Source: Mycolicibacterium litorale (lineage in GTDB: Bacteria; Actinomycetota; Actinomycetes; Mycobacteriales; Mycobacteriaceae). Taken from it: a stretch of DNA of 64,000 bases. Position numbers and translations under genes: made by a program. Position 1 is the stretch's first letter, and the number at the start of each line of letters is the position of its first letter. Below, piece by piece: positions 42,944 through 52,377 of the stretch. The DNA is taken from positions 310,001 to 374,000 of the forward strand of contig NZ_AP022586.1 of the NCBI RefSeq assembly GCF_010731695.1, in the 5' to 3' direction. Under the pieces are notes generated by a model that saw only the letters and a program-made list of their open reading frames with translations, was not told where the DNA came from and searched no databases.

Positions 42944-42967
42944 TTGTAACGATGTAATCATGTAATC
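42944..42967 (+). repeat. Three phased 8-bp repeats abutting a start codon
   Basis: TTGTAACG, ATGTAATC and ATGTAATC stand end to end, and the next ATG is the start codon at 42968. The last two units are identical and the first differs at two positions. Such short phased repeats are typical of ribbon-helix-helix operators, and the gene that follows encodes a possible RHH protein. Confidence 0.55.
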
Positions 42968-43531
42968 ATGAAGACACATCATCACCGCCGACCCGGTCGT
43001 CCGGGCGGCTGGCAACAGGCCGAGCAACCCGACGCGAGCGACGCCGCGGACTGGTTCGCCGGCCGCGTCCCCGACGAATGGTTCGCCGGCGACCCCACCG
43101 TCGTCGTCGACCGCGAGGAGATCACCGTGATCGGCCGGCTGGCCGACGCGGGTGAACACGAGAGCGAGGCGCACGCCTCCGGGCGCGCGGCGCGCTTCCG
43201 TGAGCAGACCCGCCCTGAGCGGATGCGGATCGCCGACGAAGCCGAAGCCCGGTACGGCCGCAAGGTGGCCTGGGGTGTCGAGGTGGGCTCGCAGGAGCAT
43301 CCGGAGCGGATCCTGTTCACGCACATCGCCGTTCCGGTGATGACGCGGCTGCGCCAACCCGAGCGTCAGGTGCTGGACACCCTGGTCGACGCGGGGGTCG
43401 CGCGGTCCCGCTCGGACGCGCTGGCCTGGTCGGTCCGGCTGGTCGGCCAGCACGCCGACGAATGGTTGGCCCAACTGCGCGAGGCGATGTCCAAGGTGGA
43501 CGATCTGCGCGCCGAAGGGCCGCAGCTCTAG
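42968..43531 (+). CDS. Conserved hypothetical protein with possible ribbon-helix-helix C-terminus
   Basis: A 187-residue protein that I do not recognise by name. The N-terminus is basic (KTHHHRRPGRPGG) and then acidic. The middle (FREQTRPERMRIADEAEARYGRKVAWGVEVGSQ) is charged and likely helical. The C-terminal part (VMTRLRQPERQVLDTLVDAGVARSRSDALAWSVRLVGQHADEWL) has the strand-helix-GVARSRSDAL-helix look of CopG/RHH regulators. Phased 8-bp repeats touch its start codon, which would suit autoregulation. No Shine-Dalgarno sequence is visible. It converges with the molybdopterin oxidoreductase gene by a 4-base overlap. Confidence 0.65.
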   Translation: MKTHHHRRPGRPGGWQQAEQPDASDAADWFAGRVPDEWFAGDPTVVVDREEITVIGRLADAGEHESEAHASGRAARFREQTRPERMRIADEAEARYGRKVAWGVEVGSQEHPERILFTHIAVPVMTRLRQPERQVLDTLVDAGVARSRSDALAWSVRLVGQHADEWLAQLREAMSKVDDLRAEGPQL

Positions 43532-45693
43532 ATCTTCTGGACGCCGACGTAGGCCTCGCTGAGTGTGGAGGTCTGCGACAGCGGGTCCAGTGCGGCGCCG
43601 TCGACCAGCAGGTTGCGGTTCACGCCGAAGGATTGGGGCGGACCTCCGCCGCGCGGATCGAAAACCCGTGAGCCCCAGCCGTGGTCGAGCACCACCATGC
43701 CGCGGCGCGGCTGATCGCTGACCGTGGCCCGCACCTCGACCGCGCCCACGGGGGAGAACACCCGCACCCGGTCACCGTCGGCCACCCCGAGGGCGGTGGC
43801 GTCGTCGGGGTGGATGACGACGGTGTTGTCCTTCCCGGCCGGGTGCAGGCCCGGCAGCTCGTTGAGCCAGGAGTTCATCGAATGCCGGTGGCGGCGGTTG
43901 CCCAGCTGGAACGGATAGCCGGGCGGCGCGGCCGGGCGCGGTTCGCGCAGTAGCTGCCGGGCCCGGGCGACGAACTGCGGTGGCGCGGCGTGCACCTTCT
44001 TGTCCGGCGTGCGCAGCGCGGCGCGGAAGTGCCCGAACTCGCGAGGACCCAGCACCAGACCGTGCTCGTTGTCCGCCACGTCACGCCACCGGAGCTTGCG
44101 CCCGTTGACCTTCCGCGCGGTGGCCACCACGATCCGGTTGATCCACCGCGGACCGAATGCGAGCTGCGGGCGTCCGGTGAGTGCGGCGGCGCGCCGGGTG
44201 GCCCGCACCAACGCGTTCATTCCCCGCACGCCGAACAGGGGTCGCCCCATGGCCAGCGTGAGGTCGGTGAAGATCCGCCATTCCTCGCGCGCGCCGGGCG
44301 GCGGTTCGACGGCGCGACGCCCGTACTGCACGTACGGTTCGTCGTGCATGCTGCTGGTGAACGCCAATAGATCGTCACGTTCCAGCCAGTGCGTGGCGGG
44401 CAGCAGCCAGTGCGCGTGGCGGTGGCTCTCGCGTTGCACCAGGTCGATCACGACCAGGAGATCCAGTGTCGCCAGCGCGCGGTCGAGTTTGGCGCCGTCC
44501 GGGCCGGACACCACCGGGTTGCCGCAGTTGATCAGCAGCGCCTTGATCTGCCCCGGGCCCGGCGTGGTGATCTCGTCGGGCAGCTCGGCCAGAGCATGTG
44601 CGCCCGCGACCATTTGGCGTCCGGCGACCCGGCTGACGTGGGTTGTGCCCTTCGCCAGATCCGCCAGCCGCAGCGCGTCGACATAGCCGGGTTCGAACCG
44701 GCGCCCGCCGGGCCGGTCCATCCGGCCGGTGATGACGTTGAGCACGTGGCCCAGCCATTCGGCCACCGTGCCCGCCGCGTGCAGTGACACCCCGGTGCGC
44801 GTCACGACCATCGCGCCGCGCGCGGCGGCGAACTCGCGGGCGACGCGTTCGATGGTCACGCGATCGACACCGCAGCGCGCCGCCAGGTCGTCGAGATCGG
44901 CTTCGGCGGCGAGCCTGCGTATCTCGGGCACGCCGACCGCGAGGTCCGCGCAGTCGCCGCGATGTTCCAGCCCCTCGTCCAGCACGACCTTCACCATCGC
45001 CAGCAGCAGCGCCCAGTCCTGCCCGGGCCGCACCGCCAGGTGCAGGTCGGCCTTGTCGGCGCTCTCGGTGCGGATCGGGTCGACCACCACCAGCGTCGCG
45101 CCCCGCTTCTGGCGCTCCAGTGCGCGCCGCCATCCGCCCGGCACCGTCTCCAGCCAATTCCACGCGCTCACTGCGGGATTCGTGCCGACCAGTAGGAAGT
45201 AATCGCAGTTGTCGATGTCGGACACCGGCGCCATCAGCATCGACCCGTACATCGCCTCGGCGACGACGTGCATGGCGTTCTGGTCGACGGAGCCGACGAA
45301 GTAGCGGTTGTGGGTGCCGACGGCGTCGAGCCAGGCGTTCATGAAGATGACGTTGGACCCCGAGAAGCCGGACGGATTGCCGTAATAGGAGCCGATCGCG
45401 TCGGGCCCGTCGGCCTCGATCGCCGCGTTCATCCGCGCCGCGATGTCGGCGATCGCCTCCTCCCAACTCGCCTCGACGTAGCGGTCGCCGACCCGGCGCA
45501 TCGGCGCCAGGATCCGCCGCGGATGCTCGACGAGCTGCGCCGCGGTGCGGCCCTTGGCGCAGAAGTCGTGCCAGCTGTGCGGGTTGAGCCGGTCGGGGGC
45601 GATCTTGCGGACCAGGTTGTCCTCGACGGTGACCTCGACCCCGCACGACGCCAGGCAGTAGCGGCAGAAGGTGTGCACGGTGGTGCTCGTCAT
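43528..45693 (-). CDS. Molybdopterin (bis-MGD) oxidoreductase
   Basis: A 721-residue DMSO-reductase-family enzyme. The N-terminal 4Fe-4S motif is HTFCRYCLASCGVEV with a fourth cysteine in DFCAKG (about residue 45). Cofactor-binding blocks follow: GSYYGNPSGFSGSN, NPAVSAWNW, VVDPIRTESADKADLHLAVRPGQDWALLLAM, and C-terminal HPDDATALGVADGDRVRVFSPVGAV with GWGSRVFDP. The spot that often carries the Mo-ligand Cys, SeCys or Ser is GSVDQNAMH, which does not reveal a ligand. No twin-arginine signal, iron-sulfur subunit or membrane anchor is seen, so a cytoplasmic single-subunit enzyme is likely. ATG 45693 begins TSTTVHTFC. Confidence 0.87.
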   Translation of the reverse strand: MTSTTVHTFCRYCLASCGVEVTVEDNLVRKIAPDRLNPHSWHDFCAKGRTAAQLVEHPRRILAPMRRVGDRYVEASWEEAIADIAARMNAAIEADGPDAIGSYYGNPSGFSGSNVIFMNAWLDAVGTHNRYFVGSVDQNAMHVVAEAMYGSMLMAPVSDIDNCDYFLLVGTNPAVSAWNWLETVPGGWRRALERQKRGATLVVVDPIRTESADKADLHLAVRPGQDWALLLAMVKVVLDEGLEHRGDCADLAVGVPEIRRLAAEADLDDLAARCGVDRVTIERVAREFAAARGAMVVTRTGVSLHAAGTVAEWLGHVLNVITGRMDRPGGRRFEPGYVDALRLADLAKGTTHVSRVAGRQMVAGAHALAELPDEITTPGPGQIKALLINCGNPVVSGPDGAKLDRALATLDLLVVIDLVQRESHRHAHWLLPATHWLERDDLLAFTSSMHDEPYVQYGRRAVEPPPGAREEWRIFTDLTLAMGRPLFGVRGMNALVRATRRAAALTGRPQLAFGPRWINRIVVATARKVNGRKLRWRDVADNEHGLVLGPREFGHFRAALRTPDKKVHAAPPQFVARARQLLREPRPAAPPGYPFQLGNRRHRHSMNSWLNELPGLHPAGKDNTVVIHPDDATALGVADGDRVRVFSPVGAVEVRATVSDQPRRGMVVLDHGWGSRVFDPRGGGPPQSFGVNRNLLVDGAALDPLSQTSTLSEAYVGVQKI

Positions 45694-45753
45694 ACCGCGC
45701 ATCCTGCCCCAACGCACCGCACGCCGGACACGGAATCGTGGGCAGCGGAGTGC

Positions 45754-47649
45754 TTAAACCCGTGTCATGGACCAGTATTCGCCGCGGCGGGCCACCAGCT
45801 CCTCGTGGCTGCCGCTCTCGACGATGCGGCCGTGCTCCATCACCAGGATCAGGTCGGCGTCGCGGACCGTCGACAGCCGGTGGGCGATGATGAAACTGGT
45901 CCGGTCGCGGCGCAGTTCGGCCATGGCGTGCTGGATCAGCAGTTCGGTGCGGGTGTCCACCGAGCTGGTCGCCTCGTCGAGGATCAGCAGCTGCGGGCGG
46001 GCCAGCACCGCCCGGGCGATCGTGATCAGCTGCTTCTCCCCGGCACTGATCGAACCGCCGTCGTCGCTGACCCGGGTGGCGTAACCGTCGGGCAGGCTGT
46101 GCACGAAGCGGTCGACGTAGGCGGCGGTGGCGGCCTCCATGACCTCGTCCTCGCCGGCGTCGGGTCGGCCGTAGGCGATGTTGTCGTAGATCGTGCCGCC
46201 GAACAGCCAGGTGTCCTGCAGCACCATGCCGATCCGCGAGCGCAGGGAGTGGCGGCCGACCGTGGTGATGTCCACGCCGTCGAGCAGGATCCGGCCCGAG
46301 TCGACGTCGTAGAACCGCATCAGCAGGTTCACCAGCGTGGTCTTACCGGCGCCGGTCGGCCCGACGATGGCCACGGTGCTGCCGGGTTCGACGGTCAGCG
46401 AGAGGTCCTCGATGACCGGTGTGCCCGGCTGGTAGCAGAAATGCACGTGCTCGAACTGCACCCGGCCGCGCGCGGCGGGCAGCTGGGCCTCGCGGTCGGG
46501 CGGCTGCTCGTCGGCGTCGAGCAGGTCGAACACCCGCTCGGCGCTGGCGATCCCGGACTGCAGCGTGTTGTACATGCCGGCGACCTGGGAGAGCGGCTGG
46601 TTGAACTGGCGGACGTACTGGATGAAGGCCTGGATGCTGCCGAGCGTGATCTGCCCCGCTGCCACCTGCAGACCGCCGATCACCGCGACCGCCACATAGC
46701 TGAGGTTGCCGATGAAACCCGTCGCCGGCGACACCAGGCCGGAGAAGAACTGGGCGCCGAAACTCGACTGGTACACCTCGTCGTTCAGGTCGCGGAACTT
46801 CTCCTGTGCGGCGGCGCGGTGCCCGAACGTCTTGACGATCGTGAAGCCACTGTAGGTCTCCTCGATGTGGGCGTTGAGCCGGCCGGTGTTGCGCCACTGC
46901 GCGACGAACAGCCGCTGCGAGCGTCGCGTGATCCAGCGGATCGCCAACAACGACAGCGGAACCGTCAACACCGTGATGCCCGCCAGCAGCGGCGAGATCG
47001 TCAGCATCATCACCAGCACGGCGACGATCGTGAGCAGCGAGGTGAGCAGCTGGCTGATCGTGATGGTCAGCGAGGTCTGGATGTTGTCCACGTCGTTGGT
47101 GACGCGGCTGAGCACCTCGCCGCGCTGGCGGGTGTCGAAGTAGGACAGCGGCAGCCGGTGCACCTTGTCCTCGACATCGGCGCGCAACGTCACCATGGTG
47201 CGTTGGACGGTGACGTTGAGGAGCCGGGCCTGGATCCAGACCAAAAGGGCGGCAACGAGATACAGGCCCAGCGCGAGCGCCAGCGTGCGGGCGACCGCGC
47301 CGAAGTCCACGCCCTCCCCTGGCGTCACCGCCATGCCGGACAAGAGGTCGGCGAAATTGGAGTCCCCGCGCGCCCGCGCCGCCTCGACGGCTTGCTCCTT
47401 GGTCAACCCGGGGGGCAGCTGGCGGCCGATCACCCCGTTGAACAGCAGATCGGTGGCGTGGCCGAGGATCCGCGGGCCGATCACCCCGAGCGCGATCCCC
47501 GCGATGCCGAGCCCGATCACCGTCGCGGTGAGCGCGCGCTGCGGGGTGAGCCGCCGGACCAGCCGGATCGCCGAACCCCGGAAGTCGCGGGTGCGTTCGG
47601 CAGGCGGTTGCGGCAGACCGCGCATCGGGCGTCCCATCGGCCCCGTCAC
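45754..47649 (-). CDS. ABC exporter half-transporter B (Rv1272c type)
   Basis: A 631-residue type IV ABC half-transporter: six membrane helices (about residues 40-330) then an ATPase domain with Walker [13 protein letters not shown] (about 415), signature [13 protein letters not shown] (about 518), Walker [14 protein letters not shown] (about 540) and switch IIAHRLSTV. The catalytic Glu follows Walker B, so this half has the complete site. The GTG start overlaps the partner's stop by 4 bases; an ATG four codons in is possible. Together they should make a heterodimeric exporter; M. tuberculosis Rv1272c-Rv1273c has been linked to lipid or drug transport. Confidence 0.92.
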   Translation of the reverse strand: MTGPMGRPMRGLPQPPAERTRDFRGSAIRLVRRLTPQRALTATVIGLGIAGIALGVIGPRILGHATDLLFNGVIGRQLPPGLTKEQAVEAARARGDSNFADLLSGMAVTPGEGVDFGAVARTLALALGLYLVAALLVWIQARLLNVTVQRTMVTLRADVEDKVHRLPLSYFDTRQRGEVLSRVTNDVDNIQTSLTITISQLLTSLLTIVAVLVMMLTISPLLAGITVLTVPLSLLAIRWITRRSQRLFVAQWRNTGRLNAHIEETYSGFTIVKTFGHRAAAQEKFRDLNDEVYQSSFGAQFFSGLVSPATGFIGNLSYVAVAVIGGLQVAAGQITLGSIQAFIQYVRQFNQPLSQVAGMYNTLQSGIASAERVFDLLDADEQPPDREAQLPAARGRVQFEHVHFCYQPGTPVIEDLSLTVEPGSTVAIVGPTGAGKTTLVNLLMRFYDVDSGRILLDGVDITTVGRHSLRSRIGMVLQDTWLFGGTIYDNIAYGRPDAGEDEVMEAATAAYVDRFVHSLPDGYATRVSDDGGSISAGEKQLITIARAVLARPQLLILDEATSSVDTRTELLIQHAMAELRRDRTSFIIAHRLSTVRDADLILVMEHGRIVESGSHEELVARRGEYWSMTRV

Positions 47650-49388
47650 GGGCGGCCGCCCACATCGGCGCCGACCGACTGTGATTCGGCGAATTCGGCG
47701 TACGTCGGGCAGTCGACCAGCAGCGACTCGTGGGTGCCTGCACCCACGATGCGGCCGTCGTCGACGACGATCACCTGATCGGCCTGCGCGACGGTGGACA
47801 GCCGCTGGGAGACGACGATGACGGTGGCCTCGGCCGAGACCTCACGCAGCGCAGCGCGCACCCGGGCGTCGGTGTGCACGTCGAGCGCGGAGAACGCGTC
47901 GTCGAACAGGTACACCGCGGGACGGCGGATGACGGCGCGAGCGATCGCCAGCCGCTGCCGCTGCCCGCCGGAGAAGTTCATCCCGCCCTGCGCGACGCGC
48001 ATCTGCAGCCCGTCGGCGTGGGCGCGCACGAAATCGTCGGCGGCGGCCACCCGCAGCGCCGCCCACATCTCGTCCTCGCTCGCATCGGCTTTGCCGTACC
48101 GCAGGTTGTCGGCGACGGTGCCCGAGAACAGGTAGCCGCGCTGGGGCACCAGCCCGATCGCCGCCCACAGCCGTTCGACGTCGTATTCGCGCACATCGAT
48201 CCCATCCATCCGCACCGCGCCGGAGGTCAGGTCGTAGAGCCGGCAGATCAGCGAGATCAGCGTCGACTTCCCGGATCCGGTCGACCCGACGATCGCGGTC
48301 GTGGTCCCGGGTCGGGCGGTGAGCGAGATGTCGGCCAGCACCGGGCGTTCGGCGCCCGGATAGCTGAAGGTGGCGTTCTCGAGGCGGATCTCACCGCGCA
48401 CGGTGTCCGGCCGCACCGCGTCGGGCGGGGTGTCGATCCCGGGCCGGGTGGCGAGCACCTCGCTGATCCGTTCGGCGCACACCGCCGCTCGCGGGATGAT
48501 GATCAGCATGAAGGTGGCCATGAGCACGGCCATCAAGATCTGCATGAAGTAGGACAGGAACGCGATCAGCGAGCCGACCTGCATCTGGCCGGCGTCGATG
48601 CGCAACCCGCCGAACCAGATCAGCGCGACGCTGGAGACGTTGATGACCAGCGTGGTGACCGGCAGCATCAGCGCCTGCCAGCGGCCCGCCTCCAGCGCGG
48701 TGTCGGACAGGGCCTGGTTGGCCTCGCCGAATCGCGTTCGTTCGAGCGGTTCGCGGGCGAAGGCGCGGATCACGCGGATGCCGGTGAGCTGGTCGCGCAT
48801 CACCCGGTTGACGTTGTCGATGAGTTGCTGCATGCGGCGGAAGATCGGCAACAGGTGGGTGACGATCCAGTAGTTCGCCACCGCCAGTACCGGAACGCTG
48901 ACCAGCAGCAGCCAGGACAGCCCGGCGTCCTGGTGGACCGCCATGAAGATGCCGCCGACCGACATGATCGGGGCGGTGATGAGCATCGTGCACGTCAACT
49001 GCACGAGCAGCTGGATCTGGCCGACGTCGTTGGTGGTGCGGGTGAGCAGCGACGGCGCCCCGAAACGGGCGGTGTCCTCGGCCGAGAACCGTGTCACCCG
49101 GTCGAAGATGGCCGAGCGCAGGTCGCGGCCGAACCCCATGCCGGCGCGCGATCCGAAGTAGACGGCGCCGACGGCGCACACCACCTGCAGCGCCGTCACG
49201 CCGAGCATCACCATGCCCAGTTCCACGATGGTGGCGGTGTCGCCCTTGGCGACGCCGTCGTCGATGATCGCGGCGTTGACGGTCGGCAGGTACAGCGAGG
49301 CCAGTGTGCTGACGATCTGGAGTCCGGCGACTGTCGAAAGCAGCCCGCGGTACGGCCGCACGTACTGCCGCAGCAGGCCCCAGAGCAT
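47646..49388 (-). CDS. ABC exporter half-transporter A (Rv1273c type)
   Basis: A 580-residue half-transporter with six helices in the first 320 residues and an ATPase domain: Walker [15 protein letters not shown] (about 362), signature [15 protein letters not shown] (about 466), and Walker [14 protein letters not shown], where the usual catalytic Glu is Asp. The switch histidine is Gln (VVSQRLSTV). Such a degenerate site paired with the intact one in the downstream partner is the pattern of heterodimeric exporters. ATG 49388 matches the family start [14 protein letters not shown]. Confidence 0.92.
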   Translation of the reverse strand: MLWGLLRQYVRPYRGLLSTVAGLQIVSTLASLYLPTVNAAIIDDGVAKGDTATIVELGMVMLGVTALQVVCAVGAVYFGSRAGMGFGRDLRSAIFDRVTRFSAEDTARFGAPSLLTRTTNDVGQIQLLVQLTCTMLITAPIMSVGGIFMAVHQDAGLSWLLLVSVPVLAVANYWIVTHLLPIFRRMQQLIDNVNRVMRDQLTGIRVIRAFAREPLERTRFGEANQALSDTALEAGRWQALMLPVTTLVINVSSVALIWFGGLRIDAGQMQVGSLIAFLSYFMQILMAVLMATFMLIIIPRAAVCAERISEVLATRPGIDTPPDAVRPDTVRGEIRLENATFSYPGAERPVLADISLTARPGTTTAIVGSTGSGKSTLISLICRLYDLTSGAVRMDGIDVREYDVERLWAAIGLVPQRGYLFSGTVADNLRYGKADASEDEMWAALRVAAADDFVRAHADGLQMRVAQGGMNFSGGQRQRLAIARAVIRRPAVYLFDDAFSALDVHTDARVRAALREVSAEATVIVVSQRLSTVAQADQVIVVDDGRIVGAGTHESLLVDCPTYAEFAESQSVGADVGGRP

Positions 49389-49461
49389 CCCGCTACTGTC
49401 GCACACCTCATGAAATTGCAGGTCAACCGGCATGTCGGTGGTTCACGATCGGCGCGGCCGC

Positions 49462-49474
49462 TACAGTGCATGGC
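49462..49474 (+). promoter_or_regulatory. Leaderless-type promoter of lprB
   Basis: TACAGT (49462-49467) is followed by 7 bases and GTG 49475. An earlier in-frame GTG at 49466 would overlap the hexamer, so 49475 is the better start. Confidence 0.5.
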
Positions 49475-50050
49475 GTGACTCCCAGCACGCGCACCCGCAA
49501 CGCGAAAGTGCTGGCCGCGCTGGCTTCGGTGGCGGTGGCCGTGCTCCCGCTGTTGGCTGCCTGCTCCGACTCGGAGCCCGCGGCGCCCGGCGAGGTGCCG
49601 CAGAGCCCGCAGGCCCAGCAGGGCGACATCAAGCACGGCCCGTTCTTCCCGCAGTGCGGCGGTATCAGCGACCAGACCATCAGCCAGCTCACCGAGGTGC
49701 CCGGGCTGGTCAACACCGCGACCACCTCGGTGGGTTGCCAGTGGCTGGCCGGCGGCAGCATCGTCGGACCGCACTTCTCGTTCACCCACTTCCGCGGCAG
49801 CCCGATCGGGCGTGAGCGCAAGACCGAGGAGTTGTCGCGCACCAGCGTCGAGGACATCAACATCGAGGGTCACGACGGATTCATCGCCACGGGCGACGAT
49901 CTGACGCTGGGCACCAATCTGTGTGAGATCGGCATCCAGTTCGACAACGACTTCATCGAGTGGTCGGTCAGCTTCGCCGAGAAACCGTTCCCGGACCCGT
50001 GCGAGGTCGCCAAGGAACTCACCCGTCAATCGATTGTGAACTCCCGATGA
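49475..50050 (+). CDS. lprB: LprB lipoprotein
   Basis: A 191-residue lipoprotein. A basic n-region (TPSTRTRNAK), a hydrophobic core and a lipobox ending LLAACSDSE place the lipidated cysteine at about residue 28. The mature part has HGPFFPQCGGISDQTISQLTEVPGLVNTATTSVGCQWLAGG and RGSPIGRERKTEELSR, the DUF3558 family pattern with paired cysteines shared by LprB and LprC. It sits on the outer face of the membrane; function unknown. The stop overlaps the lprC start (ATGA). Confidence 0.9.
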   Translation: MTPSTRTRNAKVLAALASVAVAVLPLLAACSDSEPAAPGEVPQSPQAQQGDIKHGPFFPQCGGISDQTISQLTEVPGLVNTATTSVGCQWLAGGSIVGPHFSFTHFRGSPIGRERKTEELSRTSVEDINIEGHDGFIATGDDLTLGTNLCEIGIQFDNDFIEWSVSFAEKPFPDPCEVAKELTRQSIVNSR

Positions 50051-50598
50051 GCCGCACCGCACGGACGGTGGCCGCCGTGGCGGCTGTCCTCGCCACACTG
50101 ACGATGCTGCTGGGCTGCACCCGCACCGTCGAAGGCACCGCGGCGCGGGCCGGTTCCGGCGGCGGCCCGAGCAACAACGACTCCGAACAGCAGTACCCCA
50201 ACCTGCTCAAGGAGTGCGACGTGCTGACCGAGGACATCCTCGCCGAAACGGTCGGCGCGGACCCGCTGGACATCCAGAGCACGTTCGTGGGCGCGGTGTG
50301 CCGCTGGCAGGCCGCCAACCCGGCGGGTCTCGTCGACATCACCCGTTTCTGGTTCGAGGAAGGCAGCCTCGACAACGAGCGGCAGACCGCCGAGAAGCTC
50401 GAGTACCAGATCGAGAACCGCTCGGTGGCAGGCGTGCCGTCGTTCGTGATGCGGCCGGGGGATCCGAACGGCTCCTGCGGTGTGGCCAGCGATGCGGGCG
50501 GTGTGGTCGGCTGGTGGGTCAACCCGCAGGCCCCGGGTATCGACGCCTGCGGCATGGCGATCAAGCTGATGGAGCTCACGCTCGCCACCAACTCCTAG
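50047..50598 (+). CDS. lprC: LprC lipoprotein
   Basis: A 183-residue lipoprotein: MSRTARTVAAVAAVLATLTMLLGCTRT ends in the lipobox cysteine (about residue 24). A Gly/Ser linker leads to a DUF3558-like domain related to LprB (LLKECDVLTEDILAETVG, then VCRWQAANPAGLVDITRFWFEEGSL), with further cysteines (GSCGVAS, DACGMA). The 4-base overlap with lprB and their similarity suggest they arose by duplication and act together at the cell surface. Confidence 0.9.
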   Translation: MSRTARTVAAVAAVLATLTMLLGCTRTVEGTAARAGSGGGPSNNDSEQQYPNLLKECDVLTEDILAETVGADPLDIQSTFVGAVCRWQAANPAGLVDITRFWFEEGSLDNERQTAEKLEYQIENRSVAGVPSFVMRPGDPNGSCGVASDAGGVVGWWVNPQAPGIDACGMAIKLMELTLATNS

Positions 50599-51113
50599 CG
50601 GGGTACGTGGAAGGTGACGAGCGCGGCGCCGCCGAGCGCCAGCTCCTCCCATGGCCGCGGTGTGCGCAGCACCGCCATCGCCGAGGTGGGGAACTTCGCC
50701 GCGATGTCCTCCGCGGCCTCACGGTCGCTGTCCTCGACGGCGGCCAGCCCGAGCGCGACGTGCGACATCGCCGGTTCGTGGCCGATCACCAGCAGCGTCG
50801 ACACGTCGGCGCCGAAGTGCCGCGCCACCTTGGTGATCTCGTCGATGACCGTGCCCGGGGTGGCGTCGTAGAGGCGATCGGCATAGTGCACCGGCGCGTC
50901 GATGCCGATCCGTTCCAGCGTCTGCCGGGTCCTGGTGGCCGTCGAGCAGAGCACGGCGTCGACCGGCGCCACCGTGGCGCGCAGCCAGTCGCCGGCCAGG
51001 GCGGCTTCGCGGATCCCACGTGGCGCCAACGGGCGTTCATGGTCGCCGACCCCGGTGGGGTAGTCGGATTTGGCGTGCCGGAGCAGTACCAGGGTGCGGA
51101 CGTCGGTGCTCAC
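50595..51113 (-). CDS. SixA-type histidine phosphatase (Rv1276c type)
   Basis: A 172-residue phosphatase of the histidine phosphatase superfamily. The catalytic LLRHAKSDYP is at residues 10-18, with DHERPLAPRG after it, VDAVLCSTATRTRQTLERIG in the middle, and the second catalytic histidine in LLVIGHEPAMSHVAL (about 112). The RHAKS form is typical of SixA, which dephosphorylates phosphohistidine. GTG start. Target unknown. It converges with lprC, overlapping by 4 bases. Confidence 0.92.
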   Translation of the reverse strand: MSTDVRTLVLLRHAKSDYPTGVGDHERPLAPRGIREAALAGDWLRATVAPVDAVLCSTATRTRQTLERIGIDAPVHYADRLYDATPGTVIDEITKVARHFGADVSTLLVIGHEPAMSHVALGLAAVEDSDREAAEDIAAKFPTSAMAVLRTPRPWEELALGGAALVTFHVPR

Positions 51114-51162
51114 CCCTTACACGTTAGGTCGCGCGGCCACATGCCGGTCGAGGTCCGGCGAG

Positions 51163-51185
51163 TTGTCGGTGCGCGGTCCTACACT
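51163..51185 (+). promoter_or_regulatory. RecA-NDp/PafBC DNA-damage promoter of the SbcD/SbcC-like operon
   Basis: TTGTCGGTG (51163-51171), exactly 8 bases, then TACACT (51180-51185). This is a perfect match to the mycobacterial RecA-independent damage promoter tTGTCRgtg-N8-TAnnnT. Transcription would start near 51192, just upstream of the SbcD-like start at 51226. Confidence 0.8.
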
Positions 51186-51225
51186 CGCCATGCACTGCAC
51201 GACGAGGGGAAAGGGGCGGGCCCAC

Positions 51226-52377
51226 ATGCGATTTGTGCATACCGCGGACTGGCAGCTCGGGATGACCCGTCGCTTCCTCAACGGTGAGGCGCAGCCCCGC
51301 TATTCGGCCGCCCGGCGTGACGCGGTGGTCGCGGTCGGCGCATTGGCGGTCACGGCCGGGGCAGAGTTCGTGGTAGTCGCCGGTGACGTGTTCGAGCACA
51401 ATCAGCTCTCGCCGCGTGAGGTCGGCCAGTCGCTGGAGGCGATGCGCACCATCGGTGTCCCGGTGTACCTGCTGCCCGGCAACCACGATCCGTTGGACGC
51501 CTCCTCGGTGTACACCAGTGCGCTGTTCGCCGCGGAGCGGCCGGACAACGTGACGGTGCTCGACCGCGCCGGTGTCCACGAGGTCCGGCCGGGCCTCGAG
51601 ATCGTGGCGGCCCCGTGGCGGTCGAAGGCCCCGACGAGCGATCTGGTGGGCGACGTGCTCGACGGTCTGCCGGCCGACGGGGTGACGCGCATCGTGGTCG
51701 GTCACGGCGCCGTCGACGCGATCGATCCGGGGAAGGACAAGGTGTCGCTGATCCGGCTGGCCGCGGTCGAGTCGGCGTTGTCTCGCGGCGCCGTGCACTA
51801 TGTGGCGTTGGGGGACAAGCACTCCCGGATGGCGGTGGGCGGAACGGGCCGGGTGTGGTACTCGGGCTCACCGGAGGTCACCAACTACGACGACATCGAA
51901 ACCGATTCCGGCCATGCGCTGGTGGTCGAGATCGACGAGGACGACGACCGGCGCCCGGTGCGGGTGCGACCCGAGCGGTTGGGCCGCTGGCGGTTCGTCA
52001 CGCTGTCCCGTTCGGTGGACAACAGCCGTGACGTCGCTGATCTCGACCTCAACCTCGATCTGATGCCGGACAAGGAGCGCACGGTCGTGCGCGCGGGGTT
52101 GACCGGATCGCTGACCGTCACCGACAAGGCCGCGCTCGATGCGTGTCTGGACAAGTACTCACGGCTGTTCGCGGCGCTGACGGTGTGGGAGCGCGGCACC
52201 GACATCGCGGTCCTGCCCGCCGACGGTGAGTTCGACGATCTGGGGATCGGTGGGTTCGCGGCCGCGGCGGTCGACGAGTTGGTCGAGGCCGCCCGCGCCG
52301 AGGGCGAGGGCGCCGAGGATGCCCGCGCCGCACTGGCGCTGCTGTTGCGCCTGGTCGAGCGGAGCGAGGTCGCATGA
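51226..52377 (+). CDS. SbcD/Mre11-like DNA repair exonuclease (Rv1277 type)
   Basis: A 383-residue metallophosphoesterase. Metal-binding motifs are in order: FVHTADWQLG (Asp and His, about residues 3-12), VVVAGDVFEH (about 47), LLPGNHDPLD (about 84), VVGHGAVD, and VALGDKHSR (about 191). It should be the nuclease partner of the SMC-like ATPase encoded next, with which it overlaps by 4 bases. ATG 51226 is preceded by AAGGGG; ATG 51190 is too close to the -10 box. A perfect PafBC-type promoter precedes it. Confidence 0.9.
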   Translation: MRFVHTADWQLGMTRRFLNGEAQPRYSAARRDAVVAVGALAVTAGAEFVVVAGDVFEHNQLSPREVGQSLEAMRTIGVPVYLLPGNHDPLDASSVYTSALFAAERPDNVTVLDRAGVHEVRPGLEIVAAPWRSKAPTSDLVGDVLDGLPADGVTRIVVGHGAVDAIDPGKDKVSLIRLAAVESALSRGAVHYVALGDKHSRMAVGGTGRVWYSGSPEVTNYDDIETDSGHALVVEIDEDDDRRPVRVRPERLGRWRFVTLSRSVDNSRDVADLDLNLDLMPDKERTVVRAGLTGSLTVTDKAALDACLDKYSRLFAALTVWERGTDIAVLPADGEFDDLGIGGFAAAAVDELVEAARAEGEGAEDARAALALLLRLVERSEVA

